Assembly (NCBI GenBank): GCA_030248215.1
Contig: JASANG010003752.1
Location: 496,001-560,000, forward strand
Reading direction: 5' to 3'
Length of the DNA: 64,000 nucleotides
Origin: Enoplolaimus lenunculus
Taxonomy: Eukaryota > Nematoda > Enoplea > Enoplida > Thoracostomopsidae
In this document: in pieces, positions 22,725 to 34,629 of the stretch
Layout: each line of letters begins with the position of its first letter
Numbering within the stretch: position 1 is the stretch's first letter
Made by a program: the position numbers and the translations under genes
Notes under the pieces: model-generated
Seen by the model: only the letters and a program-made list of their open reading frames with translations
Told to the model about the DNA's origin: nothing
Databases searched by the model: none

Positions 22725-22867
22725 AAATTTGGCGACAGCATTAAAAAGTTCAAGAAAAATTTTTGCATCAGACTGTAAACGAATCAAGAAAAGGCACCAT
22801 AAATGCACGATAATCGACACTGATTGGTGGAATTTTAGTCCTAATTGTCTTAAAATACAATTGTTTA

Positions 22868-23212
22868 ATTATACTTAGACCCATGACTTATAAGCTCCAT
22901 CCAGGACTTATAAGCGACATTCGCACGTATAAGACGCTCATCGCTGCAATTTTCATGTGCAAGTTTTTGCATCAAAAACTACCAGTTGTAAATTGCAGCT
23001 GCGAGTTCATCGACAACTTGGAGCTGCAACTTGCAGCTGAAAGCTTAATTAATTAGCTTAAAAGAAAGCTTGCAGCTTCATGTTGCATTGCGCAAGTTTT
23101 TGCTGCAAAGTTTTGCAGTGCGAGTTGCAGCTACGAACTCTGTTTGTCAAAAAACTTGTACGTGCGAATTACAGGTGCGAGTTCTGGCAACGAAAACTTC
23201 CACGTGTAAATG
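22868..23212. mobile_element. Long imperfect palindrome, probable MITE
   Basis: The two halves around the TTAATTAATTAGC centre near 23045 mirror each other: CACGTATAAG..GCAAGTTTTTGCATC against TTTTTGCTGCAAAG..CACGTGTAAATGAGG. Rich in GCAGCT and CAAGTT. No coding. Confidence 0.55.
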
Positions 23213-23227
23213 AGGCTTAACTCACAG

Positions 23228-23452
23228 CCTGAGTTTCGAAATGTGGGACAAAAAGTACTAGAGCGCTTGCAGCTAGAAAACCCAGCGGCAATTGCTCGCA
23301 CGTATGTGATTTTGGTATATCCAATAGAATTTGAACACGCAGACGGTATTGTTTTCGCTAATGACCACAGGACTGTCGGTTCAAATCAATACCTAGACAT
23401 TTGTGGTATAACTAAACTCGGTCAAACAGATCAAATTTGCAATCAGACTTAA
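23228..23452 (+). CDS. Possible exon, unrecognised
   Basis: The acceptor TTAACTCACAG is followed by 74 codons and a TAA: PEFRNVGQKVLERLQLENPA, then RTYVILVYPIEFEHADG, ending near QTDQICNQT. Composition is protein-like and codon use is balanced. It abuts the right end of a palindromic repeat at 22868..23212. An alternative is that the exon ends at a donor (GTG|GTATAA) near 23405. No partner exon is identified. A minus-strand open frame at 23754..23957 (54 codons from an ATG, including SLRRFLYLIRVEFDAGD) is a separate weak candidate. Confidence 0.3.
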   Translation, partial: PEFRNVGQKVLERLQLENPAAIARTYVILVYPIEFEHADGIVFANDHRTVGSNQYLDICGITKLGQTDQICNQT

Positions 23453-25630
23453 AGGGGCTAATTCTAAAAAAAATAGCTCGTTTTTGGATGCCGACCTATA
23501 GATCAAGACTGATTTTAGCTCGTCTCGCTTTCCTATTCAGCCCAAACATCTATAATCTGATAAAGCGGAAGCCTAGAAAACGCATTCGCATAAAGGTTTT
23601 TTGTAATTTGGGGTCCTGTGACCGGTTTTCATTGCTAAAACCAACGGCTAAAAAGTTCACTTTGATTTTGTGTCTCGTGGGAAAACAACTATACAACCAA
23701 TCAACGGTCGGCATAAGTTTTGTTGGAAAACGACCAGATAAGCTTATTTACTTTCAGCAATGCAGAGTCGCAAGTTGAACACGAGCAGGAGCGACGTCTC
23801 CAGCATCAAACTCAACGCGTATGAGGTATAAAAACCTTCTGAGACTGTTATAAAGTTCTTGGTTTGGAAAATCGGCCTGGGACCCCTCAGAGGCGTGTTT
23901 GGAGTTCATTAAACACATATTTTTACGTAAATGACCAAAAGCAATAATCAGGTACAACCTTGATCAACCAAACTCGATTTCAAAGTAACCATTTTTGTTG
24001 ACGTACTTTCACAATTCGGATGCAAATTGTGCACCACAATATTTTACGCAAGCATGCAATTTCACCCAAATTATATCATATAAGAAGCTAAAGACACTGG
24101 ACCAAATGCTTAATTTCACTCTGGGCGTTGGTCAGGTTTATGTATTTTCGACACATAAAAATTTCTGTCCTATCAAATTTCACCAAAATGACGCTCGCAA
24201 CAGTTTACGTTGTCTTTCTTTGACACCATTTGACAGTTAAACTTGTTTCAAACGGGCAACAACTATTTCGGCTATGCTCAAAATTTGAACAAAGCTCGCA
24301 GGCGTACCCGCAGGCTAAAGATTCTGTCACATCTCAGGTGAACAGGAACAGCATATTTTGCTTGATGTGGTTGTAAATTGTTGTAGGAACAATTTCGTTT
24401 GGCGTCCTTGTAACTTTTGTTGAAACATTAACAGAAAGAGCCAGGAATATTTTGGAAAAATACACTACAGTACAGTCGTGTTCGATCTGTGATCGTTTAA
24501 TAAATTACTTATATATACATATACATATATATATGTATAATGTATATATATTTATATTTATATATACTTTATATATAAGTGGCCGAAATAGCCTTGTTTC
24601 AGCAACAGTATCGCAATAAACAGCTTTAAAATTTAGAAAAACTTGCTAATATATCTTCAACTTCAAGCATAGTTTCTTGCAAGCAACCTCAAACTGAACG
24701 ATTGTTTATTGCTCATTCTTATCAGTAGTATTGTTTTGGTAGATTTTAATTAATACATAATCATGAGTCAGATTGTAGATTCTGGCAAATTCTATTGGGA
24801 TCGCGACCGCGCAGTATAAACGCCTGGCCTAATGTCACATACGCTATGCGTTAATTATTCAGCAGGTTTGTGCTTAAGTAGGAAAGTGAAATGTCAACAC
24901 GCACGAGAAACATTTATGAGCTTTAGATGAGTAGCAAGCGGCTTCATGAAATTATCCCCATATACCAAGGGCGGTAGCCAAGATTTCATTTCGCAAGAAG
25001 ATAACAACGTGCAAAATAGTTTGTTTTTGCGAGCGAGCATAGCAAGCAAAAAAATTTTCTGACCTCTGTAGGTTATTGTGTGACCTGTAAAATTGTCTTT
25101 TTCGAATCTGTCACGAAATTTGGGGGGGCAAGGATACATTTTCTTACACCCTTTAAAACGACCTCACGTAGTACGAAGTATAACTAATACCAAGCAGTTT
25201 AAACGATAGAGAAACAGACGACAAACAAATTTTAAAATTTCAGAATTTCTGAATTTCATCAAAAGTTTAAATTTTGGCTGATATTTTATTGAGTTTTGTT
25301 CCATGAACTCATTCACGTTTATTTTTATTTGGTTTTCATCTGCAAACACCTACGTAGAGATAAGATCGAAGAATATATTCTGATATCAAATTTCGAAAAA
25401 AAGAAAAAAACCGGCGTTCGGCAGGTGCCAGAACAACTTTCTGGCTCTTTAGATTCCAAAAATATTTTATCATTTACTACGCTTGTTTGCAAGCGAACAA
25501 ATAAGAATAGGTATAGCATCCCAAAATTTAAATCCTTTGGTAATCCGTCACCTGCTTGTTTAAACCAAAGGCCACCAATTTGATTTTATGAAAGCCTAAA
25601 TACTATCGGGTGATAGGCGCTATACGTAGT

Positions 25631-25924
25631 TTAGCCGATCCTTGTGTCGAAACTAAACAAAAGTTTTAAAATGCGAGCAATTGGTTTTGCCGTTGAAATA
25701 CTTCGCAATCGCTTGAGATTAAAGACCGAATAATTTCCTCCGACTTGGGACAGAATGTTTGCTAGAAAATGAAAAAGGTAATTGAAAAGCAGACTAGTTT
25801 CACTAAAGTGCCAGTATACGTCAGGCGCAATGCTAAGCCAACCGTATGCAGGAACGTCTAGCCTAAAACGCAGCATATTTGCCAGGAAACGTTCGATCTT
25901 TTCATTCATTAGTAGTGGCTTAGT
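25631..25924 (-). CDS. Possible exon, hydrophobic/aromatic protein segment
   Basis: After an acceptor-like AAGATTCAG the minus strand reads TKPLLMNEKIERFLANMLRF, then RLDVPAYGWLSIAPDVYWHF, SETSLLFNYLFHFLANILSQ and onward to a TAG at 25631. A donor-like CGAA|GTATTT could end the exon near 25690. Composition (Trp, Tyr, Phe, paired helices) looks like real protein. I do not recognise it. No adjoining exon is certain. Confidence 0.35.
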   Translation of the reverse strand, partial: TKPLLMNEKIERFLANMLRFRLDVPAYGWLSIAPDVYWHFSETSLLFNYLFHFLANILSQVGGNYSVFNLKRLRSISTAKPIARILKLLFSFDTRIG

Positions 25925-26849
25925 CTGAATCTTGATTTGGGGGGTCACTATAACATTGGTATGTGGTTTGTAATGCCAATTTGTTGCAGCTAACATTTGG
26001 TTCAGAAATACATTTTTAAGGTCGTTTTAGGGTCTCTGGCACTGCAGCATCGCAGGGCTGTCAGCCAGAACCAAAATTTTGTATTAAGCTTTAGTACTAA
26101 AATTGCGTTTGGTTTCTCGCTCATGAAGTTAAATTTTTTCTCGAACATATCTCGTAATTTCTTATCAAAAGTGTTTGAATACACCACTGGATTATGGCCT
26201 TTTTCGCACCCCATCATGCTACATTCCTGGTCTCGGCCGGTCATTCGTAAGTAACAACTGACCGATAGAAATTGACCTTTTGTCTGCGCAAGTACTGATG
26301 ATATTAGCCATTTTAGCTATTCGAGCGAAAATGCTACTTTATGCGCGTTCAACACGAATACTAAATTGCATGCCAACTGTTGCATATTAGCGAGCAGATT
26401 GCGTATTAAAGATCAGTTAGTGATTGCTCTTATATGTTGCTCTGAGAAGAACACTTAGGAAGATTGGCCAAATCACTTTAAGTTCAAACGGTTGTATTAA
26501 CAAGGAAACATTGCTAGAAATTGATATTCGACAGTTAGTAACGTTTTCATGAAACTGAACTATAAAATTAAAGGAAAAACAGTCAACTTGAAGTACTGTG
26601 ATTAAATCGACCATTATTGATAAGAACAAAGCTGCATATCGTATTTGTCATGCTTGCTATAAGCTGAGAGAAACGATAATTGTAATACTCAGTAGCCGAA
26701 AAATAACTTCAACTATAATTGGGGCCAACAATTTTTCGTTGCGTGTTATAATTCGAGCAAACATAAAACGCCGAAAAACATTAAAGTATACAAGTGAGTT
26801 ACAATAAGGTTTGTGGTTTAACTGCGTGGGATGATATTTGCTTTTCACA

Positions 26850-27010
26850 GTGCCGTAGCGCACAGAAGTGGGGACCCCACAAACTTCAGGGTGGGGCTAC
26901 CACGAAACTCCAGAGTGAGGTCCCCCAAACTCGCGAGAGAAGCGAGTGAGAAGCCAGACACATTTTAAAACTTCGGCGGTTTTTGATTCAACCGGTTAGG
27001 GTGTGGGGCC
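26850..27010. mobile_element. Family E repeat
   Basis: GTGGGGACCCCACAAACTTC ... ACTCGCGAGAGAAGCGAGTG ... GGTTAGGGTGTGGGGCC. The centre has the GCGAGnGAAGCGAG palindrome of the family. Confidence 0.65.
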
Positions 27011-27044
27011 GCTATGCCTAATAATTGCCATATATTTATTATAG

Positions 27045-27245
27045 TTAACCGATGCTTTGGATAGCTATGCGTACATGTTGTTCAGAAAATTGTTTGAAGT
27101 AGGCAGAGAAGCACTTAACAAAAACATAAGCCAGCAAGCGCACGATATCGTAACGTTCCTAACTGTACTTCTGCTGAATGAATCAATCCAAAATTTGGTT
27201 TACCTTAACGCTTACCAGAAATTGATTGTGAAAGTTTTAGCCTAG
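27045..27245 (+). CDS. Terminal exon, helical protein, unrecognised
   Basis: The acceptor TTTATTATAG is followed in phase 0 by 66 codons and a TAG. The product starts LTDALDSYAYMLFRKLFEVG, continues REALNKNISQQAHDIVTFLT and ends LNAYQKLIVKVLA. Heptad-like spacing of Leu/Ile/Val with charged residues suggests two or three amphipathic helices, as in armadillo- or HEAT-like or scaffold proteins, but no family is named. A family-E repeat occupies the intron end just upstream (about 26850..27010). Upstream exons were not found. Confidence 0.45.
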   Translation, partial: LTDALDSYAYMLFRKLFEVGREALNKNISQQAHDIVTFLTVLLLNESIQNLVYLNAYQKLIVKVLA

Positions 27246-28495
27246 AGTTTTTGCAAGTAATTTAAATCTGAATTTTGCATGATACCACGAGTAGATGATG
27301 CATACTTCAACAAGAATATGCAACTGGGTAGCCTTTGTATAGAAAAAATGTACCCGACACGCGCTGAGTTTTTGCTCTACCCCTCGCCCTTTATTTAAAC
27401 GGGAGTACAACCGGTGCGACCCATGGTAATTTGTGTATACAGTGTCAAATTTGCTCCCCTTATAGCTTATTTTAGCTGGTATTCATCATGTGATAGAGAC
27501 CCCCTCTAAACATGGGGGGTCGGACAAAAACGCAACCTCCGGTGGTACATTTTGAACCATGCGAAGCCTTAAGAGTTGCACGCTCTTGTATTATGCACTC
27601 TTGAAGATACTTTTTATTCGTTATTTGCTATTTCCATTTCACACTCTGAGTATATGCTAAGTGTTTCTGCAAAATAATTTATTAAATATACATAAGTGTT
27701 GCTTTGCTAAATAATCCCTGTTTACTGAAATAGGCTCAAAATCACCCCAATTTCATGTATTTTTATTTCCATATTTTCAGATAATTTTCAACACCAGCAG
27801 CGGAGTAGCTGCAATTTCTAATTTGTTTTTGCTTCACTGCAATTTCGTTTTCGAAATAACTCAGTTACAAAAAACCTGCCCGTTGGTTCTATCGGTTAAC
27901 ATTTTGCCATAAACAATGATTCTAGCAACAAAATCTGGCATTTCGATATCAAAACCAGGTCTTTGCCATTTTACTGACATATGTACAGTTACAAATCAGT
28001 GTAATTATCCGGAAAGCGAAAAACAAAAACCATATTTAGGTTCTGCCGTTTTTCAGCTGGTAACCGAAACCAGTGATGCATAAACCGGGCTTAAGCTGGA
28101 AGAATATATGAGTTTTCGAAACTAATTTTTCATAAATCTATGCAATATATCAGCACAAAACTGCCATGTAACTGCGAACTCATAATTGAACAACTGTAGT
28201 AGTTTAAGTGCGGTTTCTCTGTATTAGGGGCCTGGCTCCGAGGTGGGGGGTAATGATCAAACCCTCCCCTTGCGATTTTAGGTGTAGGGGTTTTTGGACC
28301 TTTTTCAATTGGAAATACCAAAAATCACTCCTATCGATATTTTTATAGAATATAGCGCTTCTTTTCAAAATCTGGGCCATGCCTGTGTAATATATAGACA
28401 CCGCTAGATAATTGGGATGTGCTATATAGTAGGGTACGTTGAAGAAACTTTGGAATAATCCGTGGCATCTTCAAATTTTCTTATTTTTACTCAAG

Positions 28496-28644
28496 ATACC
28501 TACCTGTACGAAAAGGTTCTTAATAATGGACACAAGGGAATGCACCCTTTGGCACGTACTTGCTGGCATCCATGCTTACAAAGAACATGGAAGCTTAAAA
28601 GCGAAATTGGAAAAATAGAGAAACGACTACGGGCAAAGAAGAAA
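28496..28644 (+). CDS. Candidate internal exon, basic helical segment
   Basis: A pyrimidine-rich acceptor (TTATTTTTACTCAAG) and a donor (AAA|GTAAAT) bound 149 bases. They encode TYLYEKVLNNGHKGMHPLAR, then TCWHPCLQRTWKLKSEIG and KIEKRLRAKKK. The C-terminal part is a charged helix. Its end phase (0) does not match the next plus-strand exon at 29661, so they are not directly joined. Not recognised. Confidence 0.33.
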
Positions 28645-29019
28645 GTAAATTATTGTTGGCTTTAGGAAATCCTGATTTTGGCAGCAAATGTGTGACTCGG
28701 CAACGTTGGTGGCATAAATGAAGTGGACAACCCTTAATACCGTAATTTCAAAACCAGCGTTTTTGAGACTATAATTGCGTGATTGAACAGAGTCTAAAAG
28801 ACAAAAACAAAAACTGTAGTGTCGATTAGAAAATCAACAGGAATCAAGGCTTCGAGTTATGGAAATTGGTCAGGAAGGATAGAAAAGTTTTGGCATTCTT
28901 AGGAATAATGTTTTTACACATGTAGCTAGTATTTATGAATTCATCCATGTGACCTGATTCTTGCTACCGCGCAAAATATTTTGAAGAACACAGCATATGA
29001 GCGGAACTGTATAATGTCG

Positions 29020-30126
29020 GAGTGCGACCGGATATCCGGCTCCGGCTTTGGTTCCGGCAAAATATCGACCCGGTTATTTTTTAAAATACTTCAAAAAATT
29101 TACATCTTCATTCGTATTCATGCCAACTACAATCGAACCGATTGCCTTACTTTTACATATTTTTCTGCCCACACATGTAATGTAAATGTTTGCATGTGAC
29201 CATGTAAGTTCACAATCTTTATTGGGTTACAATAACGCTGAAAAACCAAATATAGATGACGGCTGTTATTCTTGTGGCGTGACATAAGAAATTTTTCAGC
29301 ATATTCCCATTATTCCTAAACGCTAAGCCTAAACTTCAGTGTAAAAATGGGTATATAAGTCTAAGCCTTAACCAAAGCAAAAATAATAGCGTTAGTCCTA
29401 GCCAGAAATCGGCGGAGACCGGCCATGAAAAGTCTTGGTCACGATCAATTTTTGACCTTAACCAAAAACATCAGAATTTTGATAGTAAAATATTTTCTAA
29501 TAGGTATTTCGCAGTTCCTTGAGATTTTCAATGTTTTTTGTGCTTTTTCAGAACCTCTGCTCTTAATTATTGCGTAACTATGAACATTCATAGACTCATA
29601 ACTAAATTTTATCCATCAGGCATCACTTGCTTCAACAATATTAACTTCTGCTTTTTACAGGTTTGCCAGCATTTGCTAAATCGTCGACTTCTAGTGTCGG
29701 TTCCAAACCACCGAGTTTCAAGAAACCGAGACCTGCCAAATATCGAGACTTGCCATAACTGAGACCGAAACTCCCATTCCTGATCTTCGCCACCTCTGTT
29801 TTATAGTACTTACAAAAAAATTGGATTCCTTTAAAAGGAACATGAACCAACCGAATATTGCAACTGAACGCAACGCTAAAAAACATGGAATAGTGTAAAT
29901 AGGATCGATGGTAAAGTGTTAAAAATGCATCGGTGTGGGATGTTATACTTGGTCACGTAAACACTATGGGTACCTTAAGCCACGGAACGAAGAATTGTAA
30001 GCTACGTGCGATATTTAAATGCAATCTAGTATTAGATTTTAATTCATTATCCGACTCCGCGTCCGGTCGGATATTTGATTATCCGACTCCGGCATGTTTA
30101 GGTATCCGGTCGCATCCTGATATATA
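29020..30126. mobile_element. Family H ends enclosing about 1.1 kb, including an exon
   Basis: Left AGTGCGACCGGATATCCGGC; right TATCCGGTCGCATCCTGATA in inverse. The last 290 bases match the compact 300-bp copy at 56425..56730 (shared TTGCAACTGAACGCAACGCT and GGGTACCTTAAGCCACGGA). The extra 800 bases hold a degraded hexamer element (29280..29440) and the exon at 29661. It could be one enlarged element or two flanking copies. Confidence 0.5.
29661..29758 (+). CDS. Terminal exon, Ser/Lys/Pro-rich C-terminus
   Basis: A near-perfect acceptor (CTGCTTTTTACAG) is followed by a 31-residue tail, LPAFAKSSTSSVGSKPPSFK then KPRPAKYRDLP, and TAA. This looks like a basic cytoplasmic or disordered C-terminus. 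The reading needs one base from the preceding exon. A second strong acceptor (GTGCTTTTTCAG) at about 29550 precedes it, but the short exon it would open does not fit this phase. The exon lies between the left and right ends of family-H sequence (29020 and 30123), which is unusual. Confidence 0.42.
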
Positions 30127-30215
30127 TGTATAAATTCACTGCAATCATTCACATAAATGGACATATAGAAATTTGGTAAAGTAAATTTTTGAAATTTAGG
30201 TCTTTGACGTAGTCA

Positions 30216-30412
30216 GTTCCGGAGCAATCAGGTGTGGGGGCTTCCCACAAATTCCAGCGTGGGGGCCTCCAAACTCGCGAGCGAAGCGATCGATAAGGCC
30301 AGGCGCATTTTAAACTTAAATGGTTTTTGTATCAACCCGTTAGGAAGGGGCCTCTTTACGAATGGGGCCCAATAAAAAGGGGTATGGCGGGTAACTGCTC
30401 CGGCCCGGGGCC
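30216..30412. mobile_element. Family E repeat, complete
   Basis: GTTCCGGAGCAATCAGGTGT to GTAACTGCTCCGGCCC, with central CTCGCGAGCGAAGCG. Terminal inverted GGAGCAG/CTGCTCC. Confidence 0.75.
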
Positions 30413-31021
30413 GTAGTGTACTAAAATCAAAACAACTAAAATATAACTTACAGCGTTAAGTTTCAACTCTTAGACTTCAATCCAAGAAGCTGTCTAAATT
30501 TTGTTAAGTATGCATATTTTGACGACTTCTATTTTATTCCACATCAGATATGATATCATCCCATCGAAGACATCCTGGAACCTAAACTGCAGCTTAAACA
30601 TGTGCCAAGACAGAGGAAGCATAGTGGTCAGTATTAACAAAAGCTGTTCAGTTTGGTATGGCAAGAATTACTTTAATTAAAAATTAATCCGTTCACAAAT
30701 TGAAGACTGACAACCGCTGCTTTGAATGTAACTTAAACACAAAAAATATATACCATGTAATAAAATATTTCGCCGACATTTCGAAACGTAGCCTAGGTTT
30801 CATTTCGGCAGAGTATAAATGTAACTACCACCAAGGCCAGAGATTTCAATATCGAAGCACATTATTTTTTACTTTTTTAATTGTAACATGAAAAAGTGGT
30901 AATTTATTATGATCCTTATAGCAATTTTGTGATGTATTTATTTTACTTATATCTTTTTTACATGTCGAGGACCGTAACAGTAGTATAAGCCTATTCCAAC
31001 GTCTAATCCCACTACACCTAA

Positions 31022-31240
31022 GCCCGTATTCTCAAATGTGTGTTGCCCTATCACCAGTTGGTGATAGATCCTGTAACTTTGTAACCATCTCACGGTGAGG
31101 TTTGAAATTAAGCACACTGTTCGCTTTTGATTTGCCCTACCTCTGTACATATTTTGACATCTGTAGTTGTAGTTGTTCGTCAATTTGAATACCTATCGGT
31201 AACTGATGATAGGTGTTGTACGCATTTGAGAATATGGGTC
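31022..31240. mobile_element. Family K MITE, best copy
   Basis: GCCCGTATTCTCAAATGTGT and its inverse ACGCATTTGAGAATATGGG, with inner arms CTATCACCAGTTGGTGATAG and CGGTAACTGATGATAGG. About 219 bp. Confidence 0.75.
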
Positions 31241-31295
31241 CTGATCGTAAACCGCAGAGAAACAAAGTCAATAGCTAAGCGTAGGTGTTTACGTA

Positions 31296-31520
31296 CACTG
31301 CAAAAAATGGTGAGTCAAATTGACCGTCTCCGAAATAGACTTTTCCTGACTACACAAACTGAGTCAAAATTTGACTCCGCCTGCTGAGTCAAAATTTGAA
31401 TCCGCCTGAGCCAAATTCGCCTCAATTTGACTCTACCGAAGTCGAATTTTGCCTCAGCTTACGTAGTCAGGAAAAGCCTATTTCGGAGAGACTCAATTTG
31501 ACTCACCATTTTTTGCAGTG
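31296..31520. mobile_element. Family F palindromic MITE with TA duplication
   Basis: CACTGCAAAAAATGGTGAGT and its exact inverse ACTCACCATTTTTTGCAGTG bound 225 bp. The whole unit folds on itself through CCGAAATAG..CTATTTCGG and repeated AGTCAAA/TTTGACT. TA flanks both ends. Confidence 0.9.
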
Positions 31521-31973
31521 TAAGCTTAAGTCTAAGCAAAAAAAATTAGCGCTTAAGCTTTCTCTATATCGCGTTCCGTGAAAAAAGGCTCCGATTTGCA
31601 GCCATACAAGGGAATTAGCATGTCACCGGTTTCCGTCTGGTCAGTAACGTAAGGCAAAAGTGTAAAAATTTTCTGAATAAATAAATGCGTTAATTTGTAA
31701 ATTAAGCAAAACAGCAAGAAAGTATTTATAGTTTTTCGTGCCGTTATACAATCAACCTTCGCGTACAACAAGCTAACATAAACATCTCGAATCCGAGCCG
31801 TTGCCAAGAGAGGGAGGGCAGAGGGGTGCGCTTTAGCTACCCTCCCTGGAAAAATTTTGCCCACCTACAAACGTTTCAACTTTACTTGCGAATAAGTCAA
31901 CGAAAGCCCTTATGCCCCTTTGTGAAAAACTACTAATCCAAAGAACTTGAGCTGAAATCCTAAATTCTAAGAC

Positions 31974-32428
31974 TACTGTAGTGACCCGAATAAGAGGGGG
32001 TAATAAAAGGGGGTCCCCATTTTGAGTCATAGTCAATAGGAGACCGTATTCCTAATAAGAGTCCGTAAGCGGATAGAGTCCCTAAACACTGATTAGAGTC
32101 CATTATATAAATGTGAATTATTCGTAATTTAAGCGCATTAATAACTAGAGGACCAAATAATCTTGAGTTCGAAATTTTAAAGAATATACACTTAAGTTTT
32201 GAAAGCAACATTTCAAAGTAAACCTTGCATTATCGCTCAAGCTTTTGATACAAGCCAAAAAACGTTTAATTCAACGGATAGTTGCAATACCTGATATATA
32301 GCAGTAAAGGAAGGGTGGCGGAGGGCTGATTGAAAATAAATAACAGTCCGTAACCGAATAGCAAGGGGGTACCCTCTGGAGGCCAAATAAATATCAATCC
32401 CTCCCCTCTTATTCGGGTCACTACAGTA
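31974..32428. mobile_element. Family C element, full length
   Basis: TACTGTAGTGACCCGAATAA to TTATTCGGGTCACTACAGTA, 455 bp. The sharpest termini of the family in this window. Confidence 0.9.
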
Positions 32429-32779
32429 CACATGGTCACAAGTTCTCAATTTGTTTAAACATACGACTATATTTACGTTTTAAAAGTGTTTTCTTCAACT
32501 TCCGGCAAATTAGCAAGAGACAAGAGAACAGTACCATTGTTTGTTTGTGTACACATAAAAAATTTCGCAAACGTTTCAACTTTCAACTATTTTATGTTTA
32601 AGGGTGGAAGGCGTTTAGCTTGACCCCTGAACTATACGAGCTTCTTCCTCGAATCCAAGGGGGGTCTAAAGTCATGCAGATACTTTATACATCACATTCA
32701 TAATTGTTAAACATTGCACATTGCGTATTTATCGCACGTACTCGTACGCTATTTGTCGTTAGTTGCTCACTGTATACTC

Positions 32780-33084
32780 GGCCAATGTTACTGTAAGGAA
32801 CGTCCAGGTTTCTGGTCGGTCCATAAAAAGGTAGTTTTAGATTCTAGATTACATTTTTTTGCTTAGGCTTAGGCTTAGGCTTAGGCTTAGGCTTAGACTT
32901 ATGCTTAGGCTTAGGCTTAGGCTTAGGCTTAGGCTTAGGAACTCATTTTTGCAACGCTTAGGCTTAGACTTATGCTTAGGCTTAGACTTAGGCTTACGAA
33001 CTCATTTTTGCAACGCTTAGGCTTAGGGCTTAGGCTTACAAATACGCTTAATCTACTGTTACGCACCTTAAAGTAACATTGGCC
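32780..33084. mobile_element. Family B hAT-like MITE with long TTAGGC array
   Basis: GGCCAATGTTACTGTAAGGA and CCTTAAAGTAACATTGGCC termini, with the perfect 8-bp duplication GTATACTC (32772..32779, 33085..33092). Nearly perfect GGCTTA hexamers fill about 160 bases in blocks separated by AACTCATTTTTGCAACGC. Confidence 0.95.
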
Positions 33085-33190
33085 GTATACTCTATGCGGT
33101 AAAAGTTTAACCTTAATTTTTACTCAACAAACCTAATATTGCTCAACCTCAATTGTTAAAAACAAAAATTGTTTTGGTTCGTAATATATT

Positions 33191-33394
33191 TTGTTGACAT
33201 TTGATACGCCTCATCACTTGTCAAATCAAGTTGAAAATAGCAAAAATACTTTTTTGAAACAAAAGGATGAATTTAATTGGATACGCTTCAAAATCGGTGA
33301 CGTTGTTTTTTTAGTTAAATGTCAACTGGCTCTTATGGTTTATCCTCGTGAGTTCATTGTTATACGTTTACGCAGTGCTTTGTTGCAGTTATAA
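33191..33394 (+). CDS. Weak coding-like open frame
   Basis: The frame reads LTFDTPHHLSNQVENSKNTF then KQKDEFNWIRFKIGDVVFLV and ends in TAA. It starts about 100 bases after a family-B element. There is no clear acceptor and no family is recognised. Composition is mildly protein-like. Confidence 0.2.
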   Translation: MLTFDTPHHLSNQVENSKNTFLKQKDEFNWIRFKIGDVVFLVKCQLALMVYPREFIVIRLRSALLQL

Positions 33395-33826
33395 GCGACG
33401 CCAGAATATTGCGTTGTCCAGCGGATTGAGTAAAAGTTGCCACAGCTTCAAATTTTCCACGTATATGAACTTTCTTCTCAATACCTATACATTATTGCTT
33501 ACAGAATTCGGTGGAAAGAGTGGGTCTCCCACTGCTCATGCCTTCCGACACCCATAGTGGCGAGTTCGCTAGTACTGCTCTATCAATTAAAAATGTGATA
33601 TCTTTGAGAGGTTTAGCTTCATGTGCCAGTCAGTGACTGTGCGTGTGATAAATTAGCTTGCGTTTGATAGACATATATGTTAACTGATATAAATATATTA
33701 ATGGTCTGATAATAACATTGTAATAGAGTAAGTAATACTGTAGCAATATACTCAAATGAACCACGCCTTTGAACCGAATTGATTATTTCAAAGTTACGCA
33801 TATTCCTGGTTTGACAAAAATAGAAA

Positions 33827-34198
33827 TTGAAAACTTTTAAATTATCATATATCGACAGAATTTACTAATTTTTAGTCGTCTATAACAGATCAAGCTAACT
33901 TCAGTTTGAGAGTTATCAGAAAAAGGTTAATATTCTATTGATTTTAGAAAGTACAGTCAAAAACTAGTCATCTAATGCAGTTTACAAGAATTGAAAACTT
34001 TTAAATTATCCAATTTCGACAAAACTTACTAATTTTTGGTCGTCAATGACAGATCAAGCTAACATCAATTTGAGAGTTTTTAGAATTAGATTAATATTCT
34101 AATTAACTTTTTAACTATTTGACTTTAGAACGAACTTTGTAACTATCTGACATTAGAAAGTGCAGTCGAAAACTAGTAATCTATCGCAGTTTACAAGC
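33827..34198. repeat. Tandem duplication of about 165-210 bp
   Basis: Two successive copies start AATTGAAAACTTTTAAATTA, contain AACAGATCAAGCTAAC-like text and end GCAGTTTACAAG. The second has an extra GAACTTTGTAACTATCTGAC-type insert. Confidence 0.8.
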
Positions 34199-34211
34199 AG
34201 TATTTCTACAC

Positions 34212-34365
34212 TTGCATGTGGTGTGCTCAATTGTTTTAAACACCACCACAGCGAAATACACTCAATTGAAATCTTATTATTTCAATTTCAAGATACCAGA
34301 GGTTAACACTATCTCGTTACCCATGCAGCAATTGCTAGCTAACCATGCTAGAGAGGAGTTAAAAA
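34212..34365 (+). CDS. Weak coding-like fragment
   Basis: The frame reads VVCSIVLNTTTAKYTQLKSY then FNFKIPEVNTISLPMQQLLA and runs into a family-D repeat at about 34370. Composition is protein-like but no splice sites or homologue are visible, so it may be chance. It directly follows the tandem duplication at 33827..34198. Confidence 0.2.
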
Positions 34366-34369
34366 GTTT

Positions 34370-34490
34370 CTGTATTGCGTACAAGGGTTTACGGTGAGTT
34401 ACAACAAAGATTGAAAGTTTTTTGGGGAGGGGTGCAAACTTTTCAAAAGAATGAGCCCCCGGGCCCACCGCTGACAACGGGCCAGGCTCA
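34370..34490. mobile_element. Family D fragment
   Basis: GCGTACAAGGGTTTACGGTG through GGGCCCACCGCTGACAACGGGCC. The left terminus is missing. Confidence 0.5.
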
Positions 34491-34629
34491 AAATAAATAT
34501 TGGGCATTAAGTAGGTGCTCCTATTTTATACGGTCATGTCACTGCTGTAATAATCGAAACATAAGTCAATGGAATTCTGAAAAATGCTAAATATTTTCAG
34601 TTTAAATTTTCTTTCTTGCCCACCAGCAA

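Noticed and set aside
32780-33084. Interstitial telomere left by chromosome fusion
   Set aside because: The hexamers sit inside an element with inverted ends and a perfect 8-bp target duplication, so transposition explains them.
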